Below the pieces are notes generated by a model. It saw only the letters and a list, made by a program, of their open reading frames with translations, searched no databases and was not told where the DNA came from. The translations under genes were made by a program, and so were the position numbers. From Burhinus oedicnemus (Eukaryota > Chordata > Aves > Charadriiformes > Burhinidae), in contig VFFE01007486.1 in assembly GCA_008921705.1 (NCBI GenBank), positions 3,665,044 to 3,729,043 on the forward strand: 64,000 nt of DNA, read 5' to 3'. Each line of letters starts with the position of its first letter. Within the stretch, counting starts at the first letter, position 1. Below are positions 13,516-26,938 of the stretch, one piece after another.

Positions 13516-15066
13516 GAGAAGTCATCAGGCAAACTTTGCAATGCAACTGTGTTCAGACCAAGTAAAGAAAATGAGAAATTTAGTGGGAGGACTGAAAACA
13601 TAGGCATCCCTGCCAGATGTTTATGGAGAGCCAAGAAAAGAAACAGGATACTAAGCCCCTCCTGTACTAGCCAAAAGAACAGATTCTGGCTGCGAAAAGC
13701 AGTTGCTTTCTTCTTCCATTGGTTGGGTGATGCAACATCCTTGCTCTAAAACACACTCTGCCAGAGTCCCCATACAATTAACCAAAACGCTTCTGAGCAC
13801 ACATCTCATCTCTCAGCTCTAAGTCAGCCAGGTTGTGGACCCCACTTTGCTTCATATTGGCCAGAGAAACTGGACACGGCAAAGATTAACCGAGTCAGCC
13901 AGTCTGTGTCTGTGAACAGAAGGCAATAATTCAACAGTTATTGAAAGGAAGTTGAAACAGTAGGGTCTAAACTATTTGATTGTGAAACCAGTGATGGCCT
14001 GTCAGTTCTTAGGCCAACTCTGTCCTAGTTTACAATGCCCAGGCAGGTCCAAAGCATGCACGCTGATCGCAGTCCCCAGTGGGACCATTTAGCTGTTTAA
14101 ACTAAAAATAAATGAAAATAAAAATAAAATAAAAAGCCACCACTTTGTGAAATCTCAGCTTTAGATTTGGCCTCAGGGAGCTGAAGCTGCCAAGGGAAGT
14201 CCCATCCAGGCCCCATCCACTGAGGCCCATTTCCAAACCCCTTTAGATAGCTGCAGTTTTCCAGGACCTGTTTTGATTCTTCAAAGAGGTAGTATCCCTC
14301 TCTTTCCAGCACAAGAATACAGACCAATGAGCCTGATAGTACTCTGAGAGATCAACAGGTGGCAAAAAATGCTTGTGCTTCCCTAGCTATGTTTGTTCCA
14401 GAGACTTGTTAAAAAGAAAACATACATGAGAATGTAGCAATTAACTAATAAAACAAACCAGCTTTAAGTTCTTGACTGTCCATTGAAACCTTTTTCCAGG
14501 CTACTGTTAGGCATCATACAGGTTTGTAATCTCTTTGCAGAATCAAATACTGTACCACATGAAGAGAATTACTTGGCAAAATGTGATTGCTTTCACAGCG
14601 GAGATACTGAAGTTATTTTAATTTGTTTTTTACCATCTAATTTCCTTTGTTTCTTTAATAGTCTAAAAAGCCAAAGGAAAAAATGTCACAATTGAAGTGT
14701 AAGAGGGACTCATACTTTATAACTTTTTGACAGCAATCACAGGGAGTCACAGGAAGAGAGAAGATTGGAAGCACTGATACCTGGGAAGATGGATATAAAT
14801 AACAGCACATGCCAGGAGGTATCTCCTTAGGCTCCTACTCATCTTTCAAGCTCTTTTATTAATTATTGCATGATATTCTCACTCCTTGGAACACTTACCT
14901 CCCTCTTACTATCAGCAGCGTAGACCTCTCAGAAAATGTCAACTGGAAGCCAGGAAGGAGGTCACAATACAGGCCAAGTCTAAGTTCCCCACTCTGTTCA
15001 AAGCACAAAGAAATACTTTCATTAATAGAAGTCTTAGCTACTGAATAGTTTAATGATCCCACTTTC

Positions 15067-15120
15067 ATCTCAGTCTTTCAAATTTTTCCTCCTTCTTTCC
15101 TTCTTTCCCCTCTGTACCCC
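15067..15120 (+). repeat. Polypyrimidine tract
   Basis: A long C/T run including 'cctccttctttccttctttc'. A short exon following it was looked for, but no credible one was seen. Confidence 0.65.
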
Positions 15121-16186
15121 TATTTTAAAAAGTACAGAGAAAATTTTAAAGAATACCATCCAAACCAAAATTGTTGCTTCACAAAATCAAATCTTAATCA
15201 AAAGGCAGGATCTGAAATAAAAAAAAGACAAATTTCATAGGAATTAAGTTATTAAACCAGTACCAAAGTTCTCCCTTTTTCTTTCATTTAATAGAAAATT
15301 CCTGACTTTTTCCACCACACTCAAGTTTTCAGCATTGTGCTAATTCATAAGGAAAATAATGGAAGGAAAATGAACATGAGCAGAAAATGTCAAATGATTT
15401 TGTGTCTTAGTTCAAACATGGAGAAGAAATACCACGGTGACAGATAAGTTCGGTGACCTAAGATGTTATTTATTGCACTTACGTACAGTACAGTGTATTT
15501 TTTATCTTTGAGAACCAATGCTCCTTTAAGAAATAAGGGAGTATTTTGATCCTAAGGATAGAATCACAAAGAAGCCTCCCAGCATAGTATGATTAATTAG
15601 CCTTTTTCAAAAAGCAGTGGGTAGAATCAAGATTAGACTCCAGGACCAAACATGAAACAATAGCTTGCCTTATTCTGAGCAGTTTTAATGCATGGAGATG
15701 ACAGTCTCTTCACAAATGTCTCACTTAGATGGTGCTTCCAAGCCCCAGGTCAGAATTAGAAAAAATGAAAGAATGGGTAACTCAACGGCACTAATATTCA
15801 TGCCCTTTGATTTCATGGCAGTTACCCACAGATTTGCAAATTCTAGGGTTGTATAATCTTTTCCATGGATTGTCTCTGTGGTTTCCAGTGACAGCTGGAC
15901 TCAGAAGAATCTCAAATAATGCTCCTGCTGGAGACCTGTGGGGGACAGAATCCACTGACTACGAAGTCACTGTCTAGTTTTAGCATCTGAAGCATGTATT
16001 TTGCTTTTCAGCAGATTGCAGGGTAGACTGGTATCAATTAAGGTGATAATTTAGTTCACTGATAAGAAATAACTGAAGGATATGGAATTCTATGGGGGAA
16101 AAACAAGACAAGAACCCTAAGGGGTGATTTAGGAAGAACATGAAAAAGGACATTCCAGCAGACATTTAACCCTAGGGAGGAGAAGT

Positions 16187-16358
16187 TACTACAGCACTGT
16201 GCTGGGATCCAGGGAATCACCAGTTTAATTCTAGTCACTTATCTGCCAGCTTGGTTTGATTGTCTAAGCTTGTTGATCCACAAAACAGGTCTCAGGATAG
16301 AATATTTCTGTAAAGAGTTTTGAGATTTTTAAGTCAATATTCTACATAAAGGTGACTT
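16187..16358 (-). mobile_element. MIR-family SINE remnant, minus orientation
   Basis: On the plus strand the complement of a MIR core is seen in order: 'cagcactgtgctgggatcc', 'cagtttaattctagtcactt', 'gattgtctaagcttgttgat' (eroded 'gcaagtcacttaa'), 'ccacaaaacaggtct', and 'tttctgtaaagagttttgag' (usual form 'tgtaaagcgctttgagat'), ending with 'cataaaggtgact'. This spans nearly the whole SINE core and tail. The copy is old and diverged. Confidence 0.72.
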
Positions 16359-19300
16359 ATTTCTGTTCTAGACAAAGCCATTAGAGGTGAAATTTAGTTT
16401 CTGCATAAATCAATCACAGTTTGCCAAACTTTCAGGTTTTTGTATTTGAGATTTACTGGGTATGAAACAATGCTGTATTTGCAAGCTGGCTGAACAAGAA
16501 TTCTTTTTCTAGTGTGCAATTCCTATTGTTCACTTCTATTTATTGTAAAGGAAATAGATCATATTGTACCAGGCCCAAAGGTGGTATTAGCTAGTAGGCG
16601 CCTTTGCTATTGAAGTAATAAATTATCAAGTTTTTCTATCAGCTTTACTAAAGAGGCAACTCTATGTTCATATGCTGAACAAATGGAGCATTGTTTCAGG
16701 GAAGAGATGCTGATTCAGAAGGGATTCCAAATTTCATTGCACTGAACTGATAAAAGAAACACTTTCCTCCCTTTACTACATGATAATATACAATTACACA
16801 GAGAAAAAGCACACAGAGCTAGACATTCCCACCGGAGTATTGACCTGAAACAGATGGGAAATGGCTGGAACATCTACATTTGTATTGTCACCATCCCTCT
16901 ACATTTCATCTTAAAATAAATGTTCCTATTGGTATAGTATTTAGACTCCTTAGCAAGGCGACGGATGCAAAAAAGATATGCTAAATTAAATCTGCTACAA
17001 CTTACACACTGACTATGCTTTGTTTTTCCTCTCAGTCTTTGGCCTATGTCATTTTATTTCCAGGCAAAGAATTTGGCCCTTTGGTGCATTACAGAGAATC
17101 CAAAGGACTAACCTTTTAGTGTTGGGAAACAGCTAATGTTCCTGCCAGTGAGCTAAAGCTGGAGTATCCCTTTGTCATGGCCAAATTTATGACATGGATC
17201 AAAAACTATAAAAAGCTGTGTTGCATCCTGCCATTAAGGAGAATTAATATTTTCAGTGGTATGTTAACCAAAGTTTTTCCAGTGTCTCTCGTTAAAAGCA
17301 GATTGTTGACTTTTCATCCTGGTGTGCCAAACATTTTCACTGAAACCCTAACAAGACTTTCATCTTACAACCATTATTTCTTAATGGACTTGGATAGGGG
17401 CAGGGTACGGGAATGGATTTCCTTTTCAGCTCAGCGCAATGGCCCATCATTAGTGTGCTGGGTCTTGGAGAACCATTACACATGCAAACATTTAAAGTAT
17501 TTCCAGGGTAACTACTTTTCTTTCCTGAAATGCAATTCATGTTTTATCTATTATGTTTAAGCAACATTTGGTCACATTTCACCTTTCAAGTATCTCTACT
17601 ATGATCACTTCTCATTCTGCTGTATAGTAAAAGTCATAATGAATGAGATCATACACAAAAACATTTTTTTATGGAGTGGATTTTGTAGAACTTTCCCCTC
17701 ATCTTGGGCAATAAATCTGTCTCTGAAAACCACGAAGCCCAAATGCTGACCATTTGACAAGAATACTGTATGACGACATCACTCACCACTTATTTCTTAT
17801 TATTGGGTAGATTATGGCCTTCATATTTGGGGAAAAAAAAATATCAAATCTACCATCTGCCCTTTTAGTGCTTCTATTTTTAGTGATTCCTATTCATTCC
17901 TGTTTTCCTACTGGCAATGCCCTGATATATGTCACCAAACAGCACTCAGTTGCTTTGCAGGAATGTTGTTGGGGTTTTTTTCCAAGCTGACAGGAGCGGT
18001 GTCAACCGCTTTCAAAAGTTGCCCATTCCTCCCGTTAAGCCCTCTCATTCCTAATATGTACTTCTAAAGATTCCTTAACAATTACATACACAGATGCAGT
18101 TTTGGAAACTTTCAACCTTTGATGGTATTTTGAACCACGGCTCTATTGGCAGCAAATGAACTCAAAGTAACAACCCTGGAGTGCGATACCATCAGTTCTA
18201 AGAAGCTGTGTAATATTTATATGTCTTCATTCAGACTTTATATCAAATGTAACAGGCTTTGCAACCTTCATTAAGAAAAGCTGGCACCCAGAGGTTACCA
18301 TATGTTCCTCTTTTTAGGCTAGTGTTTAAGTGCAGATGTATATTTATTTTTCCACTCTATAGTCCTCCCTGAACTGTTCTTACTGCAAAGCTAATGAAAC
18401 CATTGCTTTAATCCTCACTGGCCTTCAGGGTACATCATATGGTCCTTACTATTTAAGAATTTTTTTTAGTGTGCTTTCTGTTTCCTTACTTCTGCAGTAT
18501 TTATAATGTCGCAGTTCAAGAGGCTTTGCTTTTTCTATGGGCGTCAGGGAAAATAAAACCTTTGGTATGACACTGAAGGTGGAACTGAAGCCAAATCTGC
18601 CTAAGTCAGATGCAGAACAGTTCTTCCCCCACCCTTTCCCATTTGCCCAGCATCTTCTCAATCAGCTGAGCCATCCAGGACAGCCTTCCTTTATTAACAG
18701 ACTAGTCAGACATTTTTAAGTTGGGCTGCCCACCATTCTAATCCAAAGATCCTTCTTGTATTCCAGCTATTGTTTATTTATACAACATAGTTACTGTAGA
18801 CTTCCAGATTCTGAGCCCAAGGTTATTACTTGAGGCTTTGCAATAGTCAGTAGCCACCCTCTTTATAGCAGACGAATGCATCAAAAATTTCTATTATTTC
18901 TCTTTCTGCATTGTAATGTTTCCACATTTTCTTCAGGCCAAACACCATCTGAATTAGTGAAAGCACTACAAATACCGTGGGCAATTTTTATTTTCTTTTT
19001 CATATTTTTTTTTTATAAGGAACATATTCCATTTCATTTGAACTATGGACCCCATCCCACTGCCTTGATTCTCACATGTAACCTGTAGTCGGAAGAGCAA
19101 ATGCAGGGCATGCTGGAGGCCTAAAGGCTGTTGCTGAAAATAACAGCTACAGATTTGGCCCCATTTTATTCTTTCCCTTTCTGCAGTGGATGTTGTGCAA
19201 GAGATGAATTCCTCTGTGCTTGATACTAGTCTATAAGATTAGACTTTTATACTATATTTTATACTTCAGTAAATCCCACTGAACTCATTCTGGTTTATGC

Positions 19301-19494
19301 TTCTTCTTAGAGGAGACTATTATATGTAAGCTGAATCTCTTAACTATATCAAATCCAATATAAACACCCTCTTTATAAGACACACCTCACTCTAATGCTC
19401 AGTGTGGAACTCCTAACAAAAATTATAAATGGAGTGCTTTGTTCAGGCATTTAACTCTTTCATTCCTAATATCAAATCACAATGCTTAAGCTGT
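16359..19494. other. Unique AT-rich DNA, no gene seen
   Basis: The 127-codon plus frame at 17177-17560 has no recognisable domain and no homologue that I know. T runs occur near 18960-19010. Confidence 0.55.
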
Positions 19495-20640
19495 TTTTAT
19501 TTTGCACTTGAAAATAAATATAAAGGGAAGACGTAACTTAACCCATATGATGTGTTTGAGCAAATCTGGGAGAAGATTTTAACAAGAGACGAAAACTTAA
19601 GATATGACTTCGCCAAAGTTTTGAGTTTTTTTAATCTCATTTTTTGGAGGGGTGTCTGGGAAGGAGTGGGGGGAAGGGGAACGTGCTAAAACTTTGCTAA
19701 TTGTTGGAGAATTCAAACCTGTTTTCATTTATTTGAAATTATTACATAATGGAAGCGGGACGCTATAATTCAACCCAAATGGACGACTTCAATAAGCGGG
19801 TGGAAATGATTCAGTACATTAAAGAGAAGCTGTTTCAATAACAAATCTTTATTATAATCAGGAGTGAAGTGGTTAATTTAAGTTTTTACTGAAAAACAGG
19901 CTGGCAAAAATGTTTCCAGGGATGTGGGGATTTTTTTCCTTTTACTCAGTAGGGGTTTGGAGAGGAGGTTTGGAAGGGAAGGAGGGCTTCGGTTCCAGGA
20001 TCCCCGCATTCCCACGAGTTCCATTAAGGAAGGGGGAAGGGCTTCCTGCTGAGGCAGCCATCTGCAGCTTTCTGTGAACAGCAGGAACCAAAGGCCTGGT
20101 AAAAGGAGAGTAAACCCAGGGTGACAATTTTGTCTGCATTCAAAGTCAGAATGTGGCTGATTTTTTTATTATTAGTTATGTTGTTACTACTATTATTATT
20201 ATTAAGGAGGAGGGAGGGTTTCTCTGGCAGAATTAGCAGGTCTATAATGGAATATTAATTTCGAGCAAACAATAGTGTTACAGGCAGAAAAGTGTCTAGA
20301 GCAAACACACCCTGACAGCCTCTCCTGGAATGCGCCGCCGACAGCAAGCTGGGATTGTCATCATCCAAGCTACTGTCGCTCTGCTACAAACTATCTGGAG
20401 TCCGTGGATGCATGTCTGAGGTCCCCTTAAGTTATTGCTTTCTAGGCTAGAGTAAATTAGACCTGGATTTTTGTAAAGTGCTGTCACTTAATACCTATTT
20501 TATTAAGGTTATTTTTATGCCCATAATTTGAGGCTAACACATCTGTTATTTCCTCCACTGCCTGGCTTTGGTGAACGTTGCCTATGGAAAGTAACAAAGA
20601 GTGACACTGGAAAAAATAACAAGGGTGTTTTAACTTCCAA
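19495..20640. promoter_or_regulatory. Candidate conserved non-coding element cluster
   Basis: A unique, complex sequence with forkhead-, homeodomain- and SOX-like words ('caataacaaatctttattat', 'gagcaaacaatagtgttaca', 'ataatggaatattaatttcg'). It contains unusual CpGs for this region ('gaatgcgccgccgacagc' at 20330) and an internal (ATT)n tract at 20161. No exon was recognised. Confidence 0.3.
20161..20204 (+). repeat. (ATT)n microsatellite, interrupted
   Basis: A T7 run followed by 'attattag' and, later, five uninterrupted TAT/ATT units. It ends against a purine-rich 'aaggaggagggaggg' motif. Confidence 0.8.
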
Positions 20641-22608
20641 CATCTGGAGAAAACAATATTAAGGAAACAGGAACAAATAGGTACGGTAGCCTACAAAGCA
20701 AAAGTCCACTTTTTAACAACAGTGCATAGTTTATACGGTACAGTAGATTTTTTATGATTTTAGTCTGGGCAATCTAATACAAAAAATAAGGTTGAAAAAT
20801 CTCATTAAAGAAGCAGCAGTTCCACTTCTTGTTTAGGTCATCCTAATGCCAAAACCCCAGGTACAAAGGGAGAGAGGAAAAAAAAAGTACTAATATCCCT
20901 TCCAGAAAGGAGTTTCAAAATTCCATCTCAAAAGCTTCCTGTTATGTAGTTTTCAATAAAGTTTTATCACTGCTACATATATGTCCCTGGCTGCTACCTA
21001 CAGAGACGCAGAAAATTCTACTGTATCATATGAAACTTCAAAACTGAATTAAGCATTCCTGTGGAGTGATAAATATCAAGATTAAGAGAGCGGTGGTAGT
21101 TTTCCAAGAAAATAAAAAAATTTTAAAAGACATATATAAAACCTCTTAATATTTGCATTCACATTATTGAATATAACAAAATAAACCAGAAAATGTATCA
21201 TGTAATCCTTTAAGGTAAGGGACGCATTTACCATACAAATATCTATTTGGAAATACCACATTTCAATACTACTATTTTTTTCTTTTTAAATTTGATAGAT
21301 TTATTTTTACAATGTACATTCCTAAACCCTCCCATTTGTTGTCTGAATTCCTGTTTGTGACCTTGGAATTCCAAATTTATGATGTCATCCTCTGCCTTTT
21401 TTTCCAAGGGCATTGTATTAGAAAACGAAAACAGTATGAAAATATTTCCCTGTCCCTTCACACCCTCTCCTTTTCTCCTGTTACCAAGTATTGCCTTGGC
21501 ATCCATTAAAAAAATAAAATGAAATTTTTAAATGGAAAGGTAACTTACACTTACCACACTCTGCAAAATAGAAGGCCTATCTTTGTTTCACAAACATTAC
21601 CGGATGTGCGTAGCAGAAGCTGCTTATTTCTAGCTACTGTTTTGGGGTACAGAGATTTCTGTTTTCATTTAATATTTTCTTTTAAAGAAAACAACGCATA
21701 ATACTGCTGAAGAGTTTCTCCCTTTTTTTCCTTTAACTCTCCAAAAGGAGGACTCTGCTTCCAGCGGCACATGATTGTTTTAGCAGTTTTCCTCATATAA
21801 AGGCTACATGCAAGTAAAGACTGTTTCGTCTGCCAATAATGAGAAGTAGATAGATGGTAGTTAAGAACAGATGCTCCTAATGGCTGGACCATTGCTTGTG
21901 ACAGCAAAAGCCAGAGGAAGTCATTACACACCTAAACAGTAGATGTGCTTTTAGTTCCCGGTACAAATAACATGTGCCCCTGGTCAGTATAGCACTCCTG
22001 CATTTGAATCGGTTTGGTTTCCATGCAAAGCTAGAGCTGTGTCCTGGTGCTTTTCCGAGTAGGTTTTCTGTCTGGATACATAAGAATGACCCCAGGCACA
22101 GGTGAAACAACTCCAAGTACTCGCTAAGTATCCCGGCCAGGCTGCAAAAAGACAGTGCAGCACTGGAGAAATTCAGAATCATGATAAACTACACTTCCAA
22201 ATGATATCTGATTAAAACCTTAGTGCAATGTGATAGCTGACATGATGAATGCCAGCCTAACCCAGAAAATCCTCTTTATTTTAAAAGGTGTTACAAATGC
22301 TCAGCACCTCACAGGATTAAGTTCAAAGTCACCTCTACAAATAGCATTTCCTTCACAACCTCAAAGTACTAATTTTTCTAAAGAAACTTTGGCACCCAAA
22401 ACCACACAAATCACATTTTTTTTAAAAAAAATTTCTGCTTTAAACACTACCACGACCGCAATGTTTGCACACTGTTAAGAAGAATACGAGAACCTGTTTC
22501 TGTCTTTACATCATAAAATATTGTTTTCCTCAGACGAGGCTGCAAATGTAACACAGTTTCCCAATGCTGAAATCAAAGTGCTGTAGCCACATAGGCATTG
22601 TACCATTT

Positions 22609-22652
22609 TACAAAAAAACAACCAACCAACCAAACCAAAACCAAAAAACCCA
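22609..22652 (+). repeat. C/A low-complexity tract
   Basis: Interrupted 'aacc' and 'caaa' units ('caaccaaccaaccaaacc'). Only A and C occur. Confidence 0.8.
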
Positions 22653-23150
22653 ACTACAACTTTGCCTTAATAGCTTTGCTTTTTAAGAGTTCAGAGGGCC
22701 AACATGATTATTCTGAAGCAAGAAGATTCTCCTAGTTGTCCCCACTCCCATCCCCCACAGCAACCTCCCCAAAGCTGCTAACCCACATTCAGAGATGTTT
22801 CCCTTCTGGACACACACCAGAGACTCTTACAGAACCTGAGATATTTAATGTCACAATATAGATTGTTTCTTGTATATATGTTTATCTGTGATTGCCCTAT
22901 ATCACCTGGGGCAGAAAACACCTTCTGCTTCAGTGGTTGAAAACATAGTAGGCATTATTGATGAAGGGTACAACATCTGTTTAAATGGCACCTAGGTTTT
23001 TTCAGTTGGTTAATATTGTAATCACTTTAGCTGTCAGAGGAATGTGGTACCCATGGGTTGCACCTCAGAACAACATGCAGGTATAGTATATGCATTCATA
23101 AATGAGTAAAATTTATCACTGAATATATAGGTATCAGGAGGAGACCTCTC

Positions 23151-23166
23151 TATCACTTAAGTGATA
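23151..23166. repeat. Perfect 16-bp palindrome
   Basis: The word 'tatcacttaagtgata' is its own reverse complement. It could be a chance palindrome or a dimeric factor site containing the NK2-type core CACTTAA on both strands. Confidence 0.6.
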
Positions 23167-23849
23167 CAAAGTAAGGCTCCAGTGGGATTTGAAAAATGTA
23201 TGGGCTCTTTTCTAACCCTCTGAGGTGAATTATATCTAGTGAAACTATGGGTACACCTGTGAAGACAGGTGCAGGCAGTTCCCTCGAGTCCTCTGTGTCA
23301 CTGGTCCCAGCCAGCCGCAAGCCAGCTCCAACACAAAAGCTACACAGGGACGTTTAGCTGACAGGTAAGGGGGTATTGGCTTCAGCACTGTCAGCTTCAA
23401 ACAGAATCTACCTACTAGTTCATGAAGCGAGTTTTTAGTTATTAAAGTTGCTTTATATGCAAAATGCTGCTTAGAAAACAAATTGAAGTAATGATGTATT
23501 TCTAAAATTCATCAAAACATTTTTAAAAACACATATAACAATACAAATGGCTTTAAAATTTGTTGAAACTGTTCAGTGAGCACTATTACGATTCTGAAAA
23601 AAATGGACTGAGTTTGGTTTTAAAGATATGCAGTTACATCCAGTCTTCACTGTAAAAGAAATGAGGTCAAGAGGCCAGCATTTCTTTTAAATTCTGGTAT
23701 CCTTCCTCATTTATGTGCCATAAAATGAAGTGGAAGAGGTAAATGAAGCAGCGAGCACCTAACAGCTTTACTGACAGCTTTTGTACTACCAAAACAAACT
23801 ACACTGCATTTTTATTTATGTACTGGGAATTCACCAGTTCAAATAGTGA

Positions 23850-23965
23850 CCAATGACCCTAGTTCAGTAAAGTACCTAAACATGTATTTAAGGATTTTCT
23901 GAATGCGTAGAATAAAGCAAAAGCTTAAATTAAAGCATATGCTTAAAGACTTAGCTAAATTGGAA
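23850..23965. repeat. Second palindromic repeat type (eroded)
   Basis: The left arm includes 'agttcagtaaagtacctaaa' and 'catgta'. The right arm includes 'gcatatgcttaaagactta' and 'gctaaattgg'. These are imperfect reverse complements separated by an AT-rich centre. The wording matches a palindromic reptile/bird repeat I recall as 'cagcaaagcacttaagcatg', which normally has 'cattgaagtcaatgg' at its centre. That centre is lost here. Confidence 0.45.
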
Positions 23966-26680
23966 CTTTACTGTTCACATAAATTGCAGTAGCAAGGCAA
24001 GCAATTGTTCTACAAATTACTCTGAAATTGTTCTAAAAGCCTATCACAGAAATCTGAGTAATTCATGTTACTGGAAATTCAACAGGAAGACCAATGTCTG
24101 TCAACTGGTGGTTGGACCAAGATATTGATTCCCAAGGGAAGCAAGGTTAAAATGTTATAGCAACATGATCTGGCATGGTTTTTCAAAAACTTACAAGCAA
24201 GGGAAATGCACCAGGGAATGCACCCAGGGAGCATTAGGCCATGCTTCTGAGAAGGCTGCAGTTAAGTGTAGAACTCTGAGGAAATCGAAAAGAAAAAAGT
24301 CATATGTCTTTCAGTCCCCAAGGATCTGCCTACGAATTTATAGCCAAGGACGTGAATCTCTAGGTTACTTGTGCTTCAGATCCGCCAGAAAGAAACCTTC
24401 CAGACCACAGGTATCACTCCTCTTCATAAACCAGTATTCTGTTATGTCTATCAAATCTATAGCAAATAAAATAATAAAAAAAGAAAATCGGTCTTTATTT
24501 ATCAGAAGAAGGCAGGAATAGGGCTAAAACGACTTCATCCCCCTTTCCTTTACAATTTGCCTTTGAAAAAAGGTGAGATAAGCTAAGGGAAAAGAACACT
24601 GAAAGATTTCTGAGCTGAACCTCACAGGCTCAGCAAACTAATCACGGAGAATTTGCAAGAGCTGTGACAGATCCAAAGGAACTCTACAGTGCAAAAGAAA
24701 CTGAAAATATTTACTACCCCAAAGGCTGTTGTCCCCTAGTGTTCTCAACCAAGATGCAATAACTCCCTTCTCATGTTCCAGTGTGATAACAACTCAGTTA
24801 CAGAATAAACCACAGGAAAGGTAGGGGTCATTACTTCTGTGTTTGTATCAGACCTGGCTTCTTCTTAATTTTAACGTATGAACCCTGAAACAAATACCCA
24901 TTTCCTTTGTACCATGGGAAGAGGAGGTCTTTTAAAACACAACGAGTAATTGAAAAAAGATATTTTCTGGTTTTAATAAGAAGTAAGCCAACATGATATA
25001 AAAAACCCTTATGTTTTGCAACACCTGTCACAACTTCAAAGAACATAAAAAGTGGCTATTGCGAAAATAACAGGTGTCAGCCTAGAGATGTGAGGTCCAA
25101 TATGTGGCAGAAGCACAGAAATCCAGGCAATTGCAGTTAAAAGAACACACAACCCAAACCCCCCTTAAAAGCAAAACAGAAAAAACCCCTTATGACCCAC
25201 AACAGTGGATATTTTTAAAACTCTGCATTTTCATATTATCTCATGTGTAATATATCATCAAATTTTGCAAAGAGATTCAAAAATAGATTGGAACAAAACT
25301 GAGGTTGAGAAATCAAGCATTCAGGGCCAGGAAAGAGAGAAACAAAGATTAATGTTTAATTTGGTGTTTTAAAATACAGCCTTGAAAATGCTATAAATGG
25401 ATAAAAACAACGTGAAATGGGTCATCAGATAAAAACTGATAAAGCTTGCACGATCTGGGAGAGACTGGATCTCAAAATATTAAGTTTCCTGGTCATGAGC
25501 AATTTAAAGGTATCCAAAAACCTCTAAACTGATAAATCTCTGACACACTCCTGAAAACTGGACAGAGTTGTCCAGGTAGTCCAAATGAAAACATTGAGTG
25601 ACAGAAGCATTGGAGCGATTACAGATCTAGTCTTAAAAAAAAGTTACAAGTTAACTGCAATTTGCGTAAGAGGTGATGTCTTACAATACACTGTGGGTAA
25701 AGGGACCACAGCTGAAATCTGAGGATGGCTCATTTATTATAATTTGTTTTATGATTTCATATTTTTGAGTCTACTGTCACTAAATCTCTGCTAAGAGCAG
25801 AAATAAATTGGGGGGGGGGGTGTGGTAGGTAACAATATAAAATTTCCTTTTCTTTCTTTCTAACTACCCAAGAGGGACAGAAAGAGTAACATCCGATTAG
25901 TAACCACGCTTCCTCTGTGATGATAACTGTGAAATATGTAGCTGGCCCAGGGTATTAAAAGGGAGTATGTGCCTGAAGCATAGAAACAGTCTGGGTTGTT
26001 TGAAACATAGCAACAGACTGGGTTACAAGGTCCTCCCCCACTGCTACCCAATTTGGCTTATTGAGGGTTATTCACGGTCTGGGTCCCCTGAGGAACTGTC
26101 ATGGTGACTCATCTAAACCCCATATCCGGTGTGTTTATCATCATGCTATTGTATATGAGAACAGACTATCTCCTGCTTTAGTGATAGGCAGACGTGAATT
26201 TGATGTAAGGTTTTCAGGAGTGCTTAAGTAACTCGGACATTTACCCTCATTTTTAAAAATGCACCTGGGGAGCCTGTCTAAAGGTAAAACAAAGTCACTG
26301 AGATGCTTTGGAGATCCTTACCCTGGATTTCCAAAAACTTGTTCTCAAATATAAAATTGAAAAGTGTGAAACCTGTGCAGCAGATGAACAACTGTTTGCT
26401 TCCCAGGAATAAGAAAGCACCCGAAACAGCGTTTGGGACCAGTTCAAACCACCAAGGGTACATCTCCTAGAATTAAGATAGTTTCTTATTATTTTTAATG
26501 ACCCACCTTTTTCTACTTCAGTGCTGTTCCTGCATCTCTTAACGTATCTCTTTTCAGTTATCACCTTATTTGAGCCAAAAGTCTAAAGATTCTAGTTTAC
26601 CTGAGTGTTATCTCTTCAGATTGATGGATTCTTATTTTGGGAAAAATGAATGAGGGGCATTCATTGCTTTGTTCTGGTTT
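23966..26680. other. Unique DNA, no gene seen
   Basis: A 118-codon basic frame (24165-24521) lacks recognisable motifs. It contains the G11 run at 25810. Confidence 0.55.
25810..25820 (+). repeat. G11 homopolymer
   Basis: Eleven consecutive G followed by 'tgtggtagg'. The length may be unreliable in the assembly. Confidence 0.9.
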
Positions 26681-26840
26681 ACAGGAGGTACAACGCTGAT
26701 TGCCAGCTGGATGAACGTGAGAAGAAAGCCTTCCTAAGGTATCACAATCCTGTCAGATGCTTTGCTTTTTTGTTCCATGCAGCTTAGAGCAGCATCCATT
26801 TCAGACAATGCTTTCCACTGAACAGACAGTGCCAGATACT

Positions 26841-26938
26841 CTCAGAACTTAGGGCTGTGCTCAAATAATCCAATTAATTTTGTTCTTAGATGCTGAGAAC
26901 TTAAGGCTGTGCCCAATTAATCCAATTAATTTTGTTCC
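26841..26938. repeat. Two-copy tandem duplication, 52-bp period
   Basis: Copy 1 (26841-26886) and copy 2 (26893-26938) are 46 bases each and differ at only a handful of positions. Both contain 'gagaactta' or 'cagaactta', 'ggctgtgc', and the run 'aatccaattaattttgttc'. They are separated by 'tagatg'. The high identity suggests a fairly recent local duplication. Each copy carries an 'aattaatt' palindrome. Confidence 0.9.

Larger units (their letters stand above)
13046..16186. other. Mostly unique DNA, no gene seen
   Basis: Holds a possible MIR scrap (13442), an A-rich tract at 14100-14135 and a polypyrimidine tract at 15067. No credible exon. Confidence 0.55.
20641..23849. other. Unique AT-rich DNA, no gene seen
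   Basis: Contains the C/A tract at 22609 and the 16-bp palindrome at 23151. No coding landmarks. Confidence 0.55.

Noticed and set aside
17177..17560. 127-codon plus-strand frame
   Set aside because: Longest simple frame outside CR1, but no recognisable motif, and an overlapping frame exists on the other strand. Consistent with chance.
24165..24521. 118-codon basic frame
   Set aside because: Lys/Arg content follows A-rich composition. No conserved motif.
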